Shown here: in pieces, positions 57,735 through 64,000 of the stretch | Numbering within the stretch: position 1 is the first letter of the stretch | Layout of the letters: every line of letters starts with the position of its first letter | NCBI RefSeq assembly: GCF_007746075.1 | Contig: NZ_CP036339.1 | Coordinates: 682,001-746,000 of the forward strand | From: Lacipirellula limnantheis | Lineage (GTDB): Bacteria; Planctomycetota; Planctomycetia; Pirellulales; Lacipirellulaceae | Direction: 5' to 3' | DNA: 64,000 bases | The notes under the pieces: generated by a model | Seen by the model: the letters and a program-made list of their open reading frames with translations, nothing else | What the model was told of the DNA's origin: nothing | Databases searched by the model: none | Program-made: the position numbers and the translations under genes

Positions 57735-59219
57735 TCAGCCTTCTTTCAAAGCCGCCACAACTTCCATCAGGGCCTTCTTGCCGTCGCCGAAGAGCATCAG
57801 GCAGTTGTCGGCCGCGAAGAGGGGGTTCGGGATCCCCGCGAAGCCAGGGCTGAGGCTCCGTTTCACGACGACGACGTTACGGGCCTTGTCGACGTTGAGG
57901 ATCGGCATCCCGGCGATCGGGCTCGTGGGGTCGGTGTTGGCGAGCGGGTTCACGACGTCGTTGGCGCCGATGACGATCGCGACGTCGCACTGCGGGAACG
58001 TCGGGTTGATCTCCTCCATCTCCTTCAGCTGCTCGTACGGCACGTCGGCCTCAGCGAGCAGCACGTTCATGTGCCCCGGCATGCGGCCGGCGACGGGATG
58101 AATCGCGTACTCCACCGTGCAGCCATGTTCTTCGAGAATCGTCGCCAATTCGCGGACGACGTGCTGCGCCTGAGCGACGGCCAACCCATAGCCCGGGACG
58201 ACAATGACGCGCTGGGCGCCCTCGAGCAGCATCGCCACGTCTTCGGGCGACGCACTCTTCACCTTGCCGGCGTAGATGTCGTCGCTAGATGCGGCGGAAG
58301 TCGGTTCCATGCGGCCGAACAGCACATTGGTGAAAGACCTGTTCATCGCCTTGCACATCACGATCGACAGGATCAGACCCGAACTGCCGTCGAGGGCGCC
58401 GGCGATGATCAGCAGATAGTTGTCGAGAATGAACCCCATCAAGCTGGCCGACAGGCCGGCGTAGGAGTTGAGCAGCGAGATCACCGTCGGCATGTCGGCG
58501 CCGCCGATGGGGATGACGAGGCAGAGGCCGAAGACGAGGCTCACCACGATCAGCAGCAAGAAGACGATCCAACTAGTGGGGCTAAAGATCAGCCAGATCG
58601 ACAGCAGCGCCGCGACGCCGAGCAGCGAGAAGTTGATCGCGTTCTGGTTAGGAAGGCCCTTTATCGAGCTCGGCAGCAGCTCTTGCAGTTTGCCGAACGC
58701 GATGAGGCTGCCGGTGAATGTGAGGGCGCCGAGGAAGACTTCGATCGCGAGGATCGCCATCGTGAATTTGTCGAGGTGAGGCACGCCGGGAACGGCGACC
58801 TCTTCAAAGTAGTGGGCCGTCCCCACGAGCGCCGCGGCGAGGGCGCCGAAGGCATGCGAGAGGGCCGTCCGCTGCGGGACGGCGGTCATCGGCATCCAGA
58901 TGGCCATCGGCGTGCCGATGATCGAGCCGAGGGCGATGCCGACCAGCACCCAATTGTAGGTGACGACGTCGTACATCAGCAGCGTGCCGATGACGGCGAG
59001 CGCCATGCCGATTTCGCCGGCCAGCACGCCGCGACGGGCGGTCTTCGGATGGCTCAGCCACTTGAGCGACAGAATGAAGAGCGCGGCCGCGATGAGGTAC
59101 GAACCCCAGACGAGGATCGAATCGCGATCGGCCAGATGGCGCACGGCGCCGTTGGTCGAAATGTTCAACTCGACGTCGACGGCGGCGAACAGGGAGCCCA
59201 GCGAGTGGAGATTAGTCAC
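57735..59219 (-). CDS. pntB: NAD(P) transhydrogenase subunit beta
   Basis: 494 residues. It is the membrane and NADP(H)-binding subunit of proton-translocating transhydrogenase. About nine membrane segments (e.g. TLLMYDVVTYNWVLVGIALG, IIGTPMAIWMPMTAVPQRTA, GGADMPTVISLLNSYAGLSA) are followed by the NADP domain: VIVVPGYGLAVAQAQHVVRE, HPVAGRMPGHMNVLLAEADV, IVIGANDVVNPLANTDPTSP and KRSLSPGFAGIPNPLF. GTG 59219 has GGAGA 8 nt upstream and overlaps the preceding subunit by 8 nt. Confidence 0.95.
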   Translation of the reverse strand: MTNLHSLGSLFAAVDVELNISTNGAVRHLADRDSILVWGSYLIAAALFILSLKWLSHPKTARRGVLAGEIGMALAVIGTLLMYDVVTYNWVLVGIALGSIIGTPMAIWMPMTAVPQRTALSHAFGALAAALVGTAHYFEEVAVPGVPHLDKFTMAILAIEVFLGALTFTGSLIAFGKLQELLPSSIKGLPNQNAINFSLLGVAALLSIWLIFSPTSWIVFLLLIVVSLVFGLCLVIPIGGADMPTVISLLNSYAGLSASLMGFILDNYLLIIAGALDGSSGLILSIVMCKAMNRSFTNVLFGRMEPTSAASSDDIYAGKVKSASPEDVAMLLEGAQRVIVVPGYGLAVAQAQHVVRELATILEEHGCTVEYAIHPVAGRMPGHMNVLLAEADVPYEQLKEMEEINPTFPQCDVAIVIGANDVVNPLANTDPTSPIAGMPILNVDKARNVVVVKRSLSPGFAGIPNPLFAADNCLMLFGDGKKALMEVVAALKEG

Positions 59220-59505
59220 GGCGACGGGTCTCCCGGCGGAACATCTTCAGCATCCGGTCGGTGATGAGGAACCCGCCGACGATGTTGATCGTCGCGGCGG
59301 TGACCGCGATGGTTCCCAGGACGGTGCTCAGCGTCGAGTGGCCGCCGGCGGTGATCTGAATCGCGGCGACGATCGCAATCGCGGAGATCGCGTTGGTGAG
59401 CGACATCAACGGCGTGTGGAGCAGCGGCGAGACGCGGCGAATCACCTCCAGCCCCAGGAAGGTGGCGAGGAGGAAGACGAAGAGTTTTGGTTCGAGGTTG
59501 TGCAT
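59212..59505 (-). CDS. pntAB: NAD(P) transhydrogenase subunit alpha, membrane part
   Basis: 97 residues, the small split subunit (alpha-2). Membrane spans are KLFVFLLATFLGLEVIRRVS, SLTNAISAIAIVAAIQITAG and VTAATINIVGGFLITDRMLK, with the conserved TPLMS-x-TNAIS motif at the first loop. Planctomycetes have the three-gene form of the enzyme. It overlaps pntB by 8 nt, so the two are translated together. Confidence 0.95.
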   Translation of the reverse strand: MHNLEPKLFVFLLATFLGLEVIRRVSPLLHTPLMSLTNAISAIAIVAAIQITAGGHSTLSTVLGTIAVTAATINIVGGFLITDRMLKMFRRETRRRD

Positions 59506-59591
59506 TGATGAGGACCGTCAGTTGTACATGGTCAGTTGTCAGTTGCTGATGATTGGAATAGCGGCGTTCGAGTATGAGGTGGCGCAATTAC

Positions 59592-59849
59592 TCACGATGA
59601 TTTGCTAAGTAGTTTCTGCAGGTAGAAAACCAAGTACACGCCCAGTGTCGTTGAGAGCAGGTAAATCATCTTGAAAATGAACTCTTTATTCTCGTTGCCC
59701 CATGGTGAGCCATTTCGTCCAAGACAACCCGCGACATGCAACAACGCATAAAAAGGAATCGTTATCAAGCCGCCTATTGCAAAAGCACATAGGCCCACAA
59801 GCACGCACTTCACATATTTAGAGGTGTGTCTTTTAAGCTGGCTTGTCAT
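59592..59849 (-). CDS. Small AT-rich membrane protein inserted between pnt genes
   Basis: 85 residues with two hydrophobic segments (VLVGLCAFAIGGLITIPFYA and FKMIYLLSTTLGVYLVFYLQ) and a basic N-terminus. Base composition is markedly AT-richer than both neighbours, which suggests later arrival. ATG 59849 has GGAATT-like purines 8 nt upstream. No family recognised. Normally pntAA and pntAB are adjacent; here this ORF and ~160 bp of spacer separate them. Confidence 0.6.
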   Translation of the reverse strand: MTSQLKRHTSKYVKCVLVGLCAFAIGGLITIPFYALLHVAGCLGRNGSPWGNENKEFIFKMIYLLSTTLGVYLVFYLQKLLSKSS

Positions 59850-59922
59850 CGATAGAATTCCAATTGAATTAATTGTTGAATCTATCCGTGGTTGCATCGC
59901 AGCTAGTGATTCGCGTTCTTTC

Positions 59923-61122
59923 TCACGCTAAATGATTTATTGGGGTCGGCTGCGGCGATAGTATTAGCGGGCCTAGGTTTAGCATTTCACGAAGTCGCGG
60001 CGGTTGCACTTGCCCATCTTTCGCGGCGAGCGTTTCGCGGATCACCTCGTCCTTGAGATCGATCACGAGTTCCCCTTTTTGAGTCAGCAATTGCAGCAGC
60101 GTGACGACGTTCTTGGCGAACATCTGGCTCGCGTGGTACGGAACGTCGCTGGCGAGATTCGTCGGGCCGAAGATCGTGACGCCATTCTCGACGACCGTCT
60201 CATCTGCGCGAGTCAATTCGCAATTGCCGCCGCGCTCGGCGGCCAAGTCAACGATCACCGATCCGGGCGCCATCCGCCGCACGGCGTCGGCCGTGACTAA
60301 CAGCGGCGAGCGCTTGCCGGGGATGGCGGCGGTCGCGATGACGACGTCGCAACCGGCGACGACGGCCGCCAGTTGCTCGCGTTGCCGTTGAACTTGTTCG
60401 TCAGTGAGGGCCTTGGCGTAGCCTCCTTTGTCTTCGGCGTCGGCAGTGTCGAGTTTCAACTCGACGAACTTGGCGCCGAGACTTTCAATCTGTTCCTTCA
60501 CCGCAGCGCGCACGTCGTACGCCTGGACCACGGCGCCAAGGCGACGTGACGAGGCGATCGCCTGCAGCCCCGCAACGCCGGCGCCGAGGACGAGCACCTT
60601 CGCCGGCGTGATCGTCCCGGCCGCAGTCATCAGCATCGGGAAGAGTCGCGGCAGTTGGTTCGCGGCAAGCAGCACCGCCTTGTAGCCAGCGACGGTCGCC
60701 ATCGACGACAGCACGTCCATGCTTTGCGCACGGGTGATGCGCGGAATCAATTCGAGCGCGAACAACGTGACGCGGCGTTCAGCTAGTTCTTTGACCGCCT
60801 GCGGTTGACCCAGCGGATCGCAGAGGCCGATCACTACTTGGCCAGGGCGAAAGAGGTTGAGATCGTCGCGGCCCGCTTCGAGGTTAGCGCCAAGCGATCG
60901 CACCTGCAGGACGGCGTCAGCGTCTTGCACAGCCGCGGTGCGCGATAAAGCGATCTCGGCGCCCTTCTCGGCGTAGGCGGCGTCGGGAAAGCCCGCGCGC
61001 TCCCCTGCCCCGGTCTCAACGATTGTGTGCCAGCCTTGCTTGGCCAGCGACGGAATCAACGCGGGGACGAGTGCCACGCGGCGTTCGCCCGGATAGGTCT
61101 CGCGGAGGAGGGCAACTTTCAT
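59923..61122 (-). CDS. pntAA: NAD(P) transhydrogenase subunit alpha, NAD-binding part
   Basis: 399 residues, soluble NAD(H) domain (alpha-1). The alanine-dehydrogenase/PNT N-terminal part reads MKVALLRETYPGERRVALVP with GAGERAGFPDAAYAEKGAEI. The NAD loop is VLVLGAGVAGLQAIASSRRL, followed by VVQAYDVRAAVKEQIESLGA and RSPLLVTADAVRRMAPGSVI. The protein works with PntAB and PntB at the inner membrane to drive NADPH formation with the proton gradient. It is the first gene of the operon on the minus strand. Confidence 0.95.
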   Translation of the reverse strand: MKVALLRETYPGERRVALVPALIPSLAKQGWHTIVETGAGERAGFPDAAYAEKGAEIALSRTAAVQDADAVLQVRSLGANLEAGRDDLNLFRPGQVVIGLCDPLGQPQAVKELAERRVTLFALELIPRITRAQSMDVLSSMATVAGYKAVLLAANQLPRLFPMLMTAAGTITPAKVLVLGAGVAGLQAIASSRRLGAVVQAYDVRAAVKEQIESLGAKFVELKLDTADAEDKGGYAKALTDEQVQRQREQLAAVVAGCDVVIATAAIPGKRSPLLVTADAVRRMAPGSVIVDLAAERGGNCELTRADETVVENGVTIFGPTNLASDVPYHASQMFAKNVVTLLQLLTQKGELVIDLKDEVIRETLAAKDGQVQPPRLREMLNLGPLILSPQPTPINHLA

Positions 61123-61322
61123 GCGTTCGCGACGGCTTGTACGGCCGTTGAATCGTGGAGATGCCAGATCAGAGCGCGTCGCGCCGACGCCAGAATATCG
61201 GAAGGGCTAGCTCTCACTGATTCTCGCAGAAAAGCGGGCGCGGAGAAATGGCGCCAATCGTGACGGGACCGCAATAAATCCCCAGGCGAAGAAGCTTGTT
61301 CAACTGCAATTGCGAAATGCAT

Positions 61323-61411
61323 TAACCACGGAGCCACTGAGGCCACGGAGAAGAAGTTCAAGGATGAGTTCCTGCAACCTTCCCTCTGTGCTCTCCGTGC
61401 CTCTGTGGTTA
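61323..61411. repeat. ACCACGGAG inverted repeat
   Basis: TAACCACGGAGCCACTGAGG (61323 on) pairs with CTCCGTGCCTCTGTGGTTA (ending 61411) around a ~25-bp loop. The gap 61123-61542 holds this, the next repeat and no gene. Confidence 0.85.
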
Positions 61412-61464
61412 AGTCGTTACCCGCTAAGCATTTCAAGAATGATGGCTGTTGAATAGGCTTCTTC

Positions 61465-61535
61465 GCCAGGGGGGTAGCGTTACGCGCGCGACGCCGACCG
61501 ATCTGGTGGCCGATCTACTGGCGGAGCCAGGGGCG
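61465..61535. repeat. GGCTCCGCC-family element (copy 4)
   Basis: CGCCAGGGGGGTAGCG on the left and CTACTGGCGGAGCCAGGGGC on the right are inverted arms, with the GTAGCGTTACGCG core also found (inverted) in copy 3. It ends 8 bp before the stop of the zinc-ribbon gene. Confidence 0.75.
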
Positions 61536-61542
61536 TTTAACG

Positions 61543-63621
61543 CTATTCACCGAGCGAGAAGAGATCATTCGGCTCGCCTGTCGACGTGCCCAGCATGGGA
61601 GCAATGAAGACCTCGGGAACGAACGCGAATCCCGAGACGATGACCTGCGGGGCGTCGCCCGTGTAGCCGGCGATGGCTTGGCGGGGATCGGCGACAATGG
61701 CGCCGACGACCGCGATTTCGCTGCCCGATTTGAATGGGGGACCTTCCATCAGAACCTTCGAGGTGGCGGTGGCGTCGCCGAGCGGGGTCGCGAGCGTGTA
61801 TTCCGTCCAGGCGCCATGGGCCTGCATGTCGGTAATCTTGCCGAGGGCGACGACGCCCTGGTTTGGTCGCCGTTCGTGCTGCAACCAACGTCCGGCGATC
61901 ATGGCCAGATCGTTGCGCCGCGCCGGATCGCCCAGGGCGCCGCGAAAGATATTCTTGGCGTTCATTTGCTTGGTGATCAGTTCATTGCCGAACTCTCTGG
62001 GATCGGTCAACGTGAACAGCTCGGCCAACTTGCAAAGTTCGATGTAGGCCTGGCCCATGCCGGCAACGTCTTCCTTGCGAGACAGATCGCCGGCGAGAAA
62101 GCGGCGATGCGCAGCGTCGGCCCCGGCCAGCTGCGCGTCGAGACTGGCGACCGTGGCGAGGTTGACGCCGCGCAATTGGCCGACGATGGATGTCGTGGGC
62201 CAATTTGAGGCTGGCTCGACCGGCATTTGCGCGACGGCCGGCGCGACCGTGGGGGTTTCTGTCGCTTCGGGCATTGGTTCGGTCGCCTCTGCAGGCGCCA
62301 CGAACGGGTCCTGACGGACTGTCGAGTTGCCGCTCACGGGAGGCGTTGCTGCGAGCCCACTGGCGTCGGCGACATCGTCGGCCATCGACTCTGCGCTCGA
62401 CGGCGTCTCCTCAGCCGAGTCGGCGAAGGACAGCGTTGACGAAGCCGTCGAGTCGCCGCCATCGGCGCTGCCGCTTGTTTCAACCGCAGCGGGGGGAGCT
62501 AACAGACCTTGTTCAGCCAGATTGCTTTCCGGCTGCGATTGCGTGGCGGCGGGCAGCATGGCGGGCGGCAACCAATCGGCCATGCGCAGCAGATCGACCT
62601 CCGGGCGCAACCAGAGCAGCGCGTACGCACCGCCAAGAATGCCGATGGCGCCGCCGCCGACGATGCCGACGAGCGTGCGAACACCCGACGAACGGCGCTG
62701 GCGGCGCGGCGCGGTCGACAGATCGAGCTCTGCGAAATCGTCCGTGCGAGCAGCTGCGTCGGCATCCTCGTCGTCGACGTCATCGACCATCTCGTCGGAG
62801 TTGTACGAAGCTTCGTCGACGGAAGCAGATTGTTGGTCCCAACCGTCGTCGAGCGATTCCGAGTCTTGCCGGGCGTGAACATGTTCCGCGACAGGATGCC
62901 GTTCAATGTCGGTCGATTCTTCGCCCTGGTCCTCGTCGACGAACTCGGCAAACTCCTGCGCGGCCGGAATCACGTCGCGCGATTGAACCGGCTCCGCGGC
63001 GGGCGCCGCGGCCGCGACCGTTTGCGGCTTCATTAGATCGCTCAGCAGCTGATCGAGCCGGCTTCCAGCAAGCTGCAGTTTGTCGGCAGGCGTCGATGAG
63101 TCGGCCGTCAGTGCAGGATCGGCGTCGCGATAGGCGGCGTCGAGCGTCGCGCCGAACGTCGCAGCAGTCGGCGCGTGATCGTTGGGAATGACGCGATCGC
63201 CGGGCGTTTCCAAATGGAGCGATGATGCGATCTCACCATCATCGTCCGCTGCGTCAGCGTTCTCTTCGCGCTGCGGGGGCTGCAAGCCGGGCAGTTGCCA
63301 GCTAGCCGAGCTGCGCAGGAGTCGCGAAAGACGATCGTCGGCCGCCAGCGTCGGCTCGCTCGATCCGATGCCGGCGTCTTCCACGACGATTCCGAGCGGC
63401 GGCGCAGCATCAAGTTTAGCCGCGTCACTTCCCTCGCTCGACTGTGAACTCGGGGCCGAGTCATGGTCGACAACGCGGGCCTTCGGGACGGCGCGGGGAG
63501 CGACCGACGCCAATAAGAATTCGGCTTCGCAGATCGGACACTCAACCAATGACGTGGGAGCGATTCCGCTGGGCAGCTCAAGATGCGACGAACAGCGAGG
63601 GCAAAGGGTTATCGACGCCAT
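61543..63621 (-). CDS. Zinc-ribbon membrane protein, unknown function
   Basis: 692 residues. The N-terminus is a zinc-ribbon (CPRCSSHLELPSG and VECPICEAEFLLA: two C-x-x-C pairs), as in MJ0042-type proteins. A long acidic, low-complexity region (~50-310) leads to one membrane span (GGGAIGILGGAYALLWLRPE). Then come another disordered part and a folded C-terminus (~480-692, with HRRFLAGDLSRKEDVAGMGQ, FRGALGDPARRNDLAMIAGR and VIVSGFAFVPEVFIAPM). This arrangement recurs in planctomycete proteins of unknown role. ATG 63621 has AGGA 6 nt upstream and starts exactly at the zinc ribbon; codons before it are featureless. Confidence 0.72.
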   Translation of the reverse strand: MASITLCPRCSSHLELPSGIAPTSLVECPICEAEFLLASVAPRAVPKARVVDHDSAPSSQSSEGSDAAKLDAAPPLGIVVEDAGIGSSEPTLAADDRLSRLLRSSASWQLPGLQPPQREENADAADDDGEIASSLHLETPGDRVIPNDHAPTAATFGATLDAAYRDADPALTADSSTPADKLQLAGSRLDQLLSDLMKPQTVAAAAPAAEPVQSRDVIPAAQEFAEFVDEDQGEESTDIERHPVAEHVHARQDSESLDDGWDQQSASVDEASYNSDEMVDDVDDEDADAAARTDDFAELDLSTAPRRQRRSSGVRTLVGIVGGGAIGILGGAYALLWLRPEVDLLRMADWLPPAMLPAATQSQPESNLAEQGLLAPPAAVETSGSADGGDSTASSTLSFADSAEETPSSAESMADDVADASGLAATPPVSGNSTVRQDPFVAPAEATEPMPEATETPTVAPAVAQMPVEPASNWPTTSIVGQLRGVNLATVASLDAQLAGADAAHRRFLAGDLSRKEDVAGMGQAYIELCKLAELFTLTDPREFGNELITKQMNAKNIFRGALGDPARRNDLAMIAGRWLQHERRPNQGVVALGKITDMQAHGAWTEYTLATPLGDATATSKVLMEGPPFKSGSEIAVVGAIVADPRQAIAGYTGDAPQVIVSGFAFVPEVFIAPMLGTSTGEPNDLFSLGE

Positions 63622-63843
63622 AGTGTTCCTACTCTGCTCAACTCCGTTGCCGCCGACCGCCTCAATGCGGGGCGCGCTTGCCTCGTCGCCGCGGACACAG
63701 TTTAACAATACGCCGATGCCTTGTCGGCGGCAGCTATAGAATTCTAGCGGCGGCGGAGCTAGCTAGGCGGCTGCGCGCTGAACTTCGCTGCGGCAGTGAC
63801 TCGATTGCCGCCGCAGCGGCGCGCCAGCGAGGCGGTAAAATCG

Positions 63844-64000
63844 CTACAGGCCGTAAAGTTCGCCATACTTCGCCCGCATCTGCTCGATCCATGGGGCGTG
63901 GCTCAGTGGTCGGCCCGTGATCTGGAGAGCCAGTTCCCCGGCCGACCAGCGCTGGCCATGCGCGTGGATCTGTTGGCGCAGCCAATCCAGCAGCGGCCGG
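63844..64000 (-). CDS. Carboxypeptidase, M32 family (C-terminal part, runs out of the window)
   Basis: The last 52 codons of a minus-strand gene. They read PLLDWLRQQIHAHGQRWSAG, then ELALQITGRPLSHAPWIEQM and RAKYGELYGL, the typical C-terminus of thermostable carboxypeptidase M32 (Taq/Pfu type). The catalytic H-E-x-x-H would lie beyond the window. The stop (TAG on the minus strand) is at 63844-63846. Confidence 0.85.
   Translation of the reverse strand, partial: RPLLDWLRQQIHAHGQRWSAGELALQITGRPLSHAPWIEQMRAKYGELYGL

Noticed and set aside
57402-59264. A 620-residue plus-strand ORF
   Set aside because: It lies opposite mutY and pntB, is rich in Arg/His/Asp as expected for an antisense frame in GC-rich DNA, and its only normal-looking part (SFAPSRLCVKSFS) comes from the repeat at 57642-57725.
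62190-63191. A 333-residue plus-strand ORF and its neighbours
   Set aside because: It is opposite the zinc-ribbon gene, Arg-rich, with no ribosome site.
1-64000. tRNA and rRNA genes
   Set aside because: No cloverleaf with a GTTCGAATC-type T loop and no rRNA core sequences were recognised by eye. A covariance search would be needed to be certain.

Overview
The window reads as a piece of a planctomycete chromosome, most likely order Pirellulales. This is inferred from gene content. There are three periplasmic-type sulfatases. One secreted protein carries the planctomycete extracellular motif LETRQMMAG, and two more carry PEP-CTERM anchors, one of them with dockerin-type calcium repeats. There is an FhcD protein of tetrahydromethanopterin C1 metabolism, a six-copy YHS-like repeat protein, G8 and DUF4214 domains, and a divergent sigma-70-like protein of the kind seen in planctomycete mobile regions. 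Base composition is GC-rich, apart from two clearly AT-richer genes (17.6-18.6 kb and 59.6-59.85 kb).

Layout. 0-15.3 kb: a secreted G8/beta-helix protein cut by the window edge, two intact sulfatases, CorA, dihydroorotase, the YHS-repeat protein, an SDR enzyme, miaE, and a third sulfatase whose 5' end is interrupted by a complete 959-bp insertion sequence. 15.3-25.4 kb: a membrane protein, a LeuB-type dehydrogenase, an AT-rich restriction-nuclease-fold gene next to a duplicated gene fragment, a PPOX-family protein, an RTX-like secreted protein, a methyltransferase, a PDZ/YbaY/DUF4214 protein, a PstS-like protein and a ClpP-like protein. 25.8-40.4 kb: UbiD-type decarboxylase, a beta-CASP nuclease, a LOG-family protein, a TlpA-like redoxin, a secretin-short-domain protein, FhcD, a metal hydrolase, an S1-domain protein, an SRPBCC/ArsR pair and an Nramp relative. 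40.7-49.6 kb: two PEP-CTERM proteins (the larger looks like two genes fused), two TIM-barrel sugar isomerase-like proteins, an archaeo-eukaryotic-primase-like protein, Hsp20 and a coiled-coil protein. 49.6-53.7 kb: a gene-poor accessory stretch with a sigma-like gene, a hypothetical gene and the relic of an Rrf2 regulator. 53.7-64 kb: a Gfo/Idh/MocA-Gfo/Idh/MocA-cupin operon, mutY, the three-subunit NAD(P) transhydrogenase operon split by a small AT-rich ORF, a zinc-ribbon membrane protein, and the C-terminus of an M32 carboxypeptidase leaving the window.

The strongest unexpected signals are in the repeats. Several families of inverted repeats fill most long intergenic gaps and are repeatedly nested, one hairpin sitting in the loop of another. 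Two sit inside the 5' ends of exported-protein genes. In the amidohydrolase at 34.4 kb, repeat sequence encodes the n-region and the hydrophobic core of the predicted signal peptide. In the third sulfatase a repeat lies in the signal-peptide region and was then hit by the IS. Removing the IS and one 4-bp target duplication restores both a perfect 26-bp inverted repeat and an uninterrupted reading frame back to an ATG with a Shine-Dalgarno just behind miaE. No tRNA, rRNA or CRISPR array was found.
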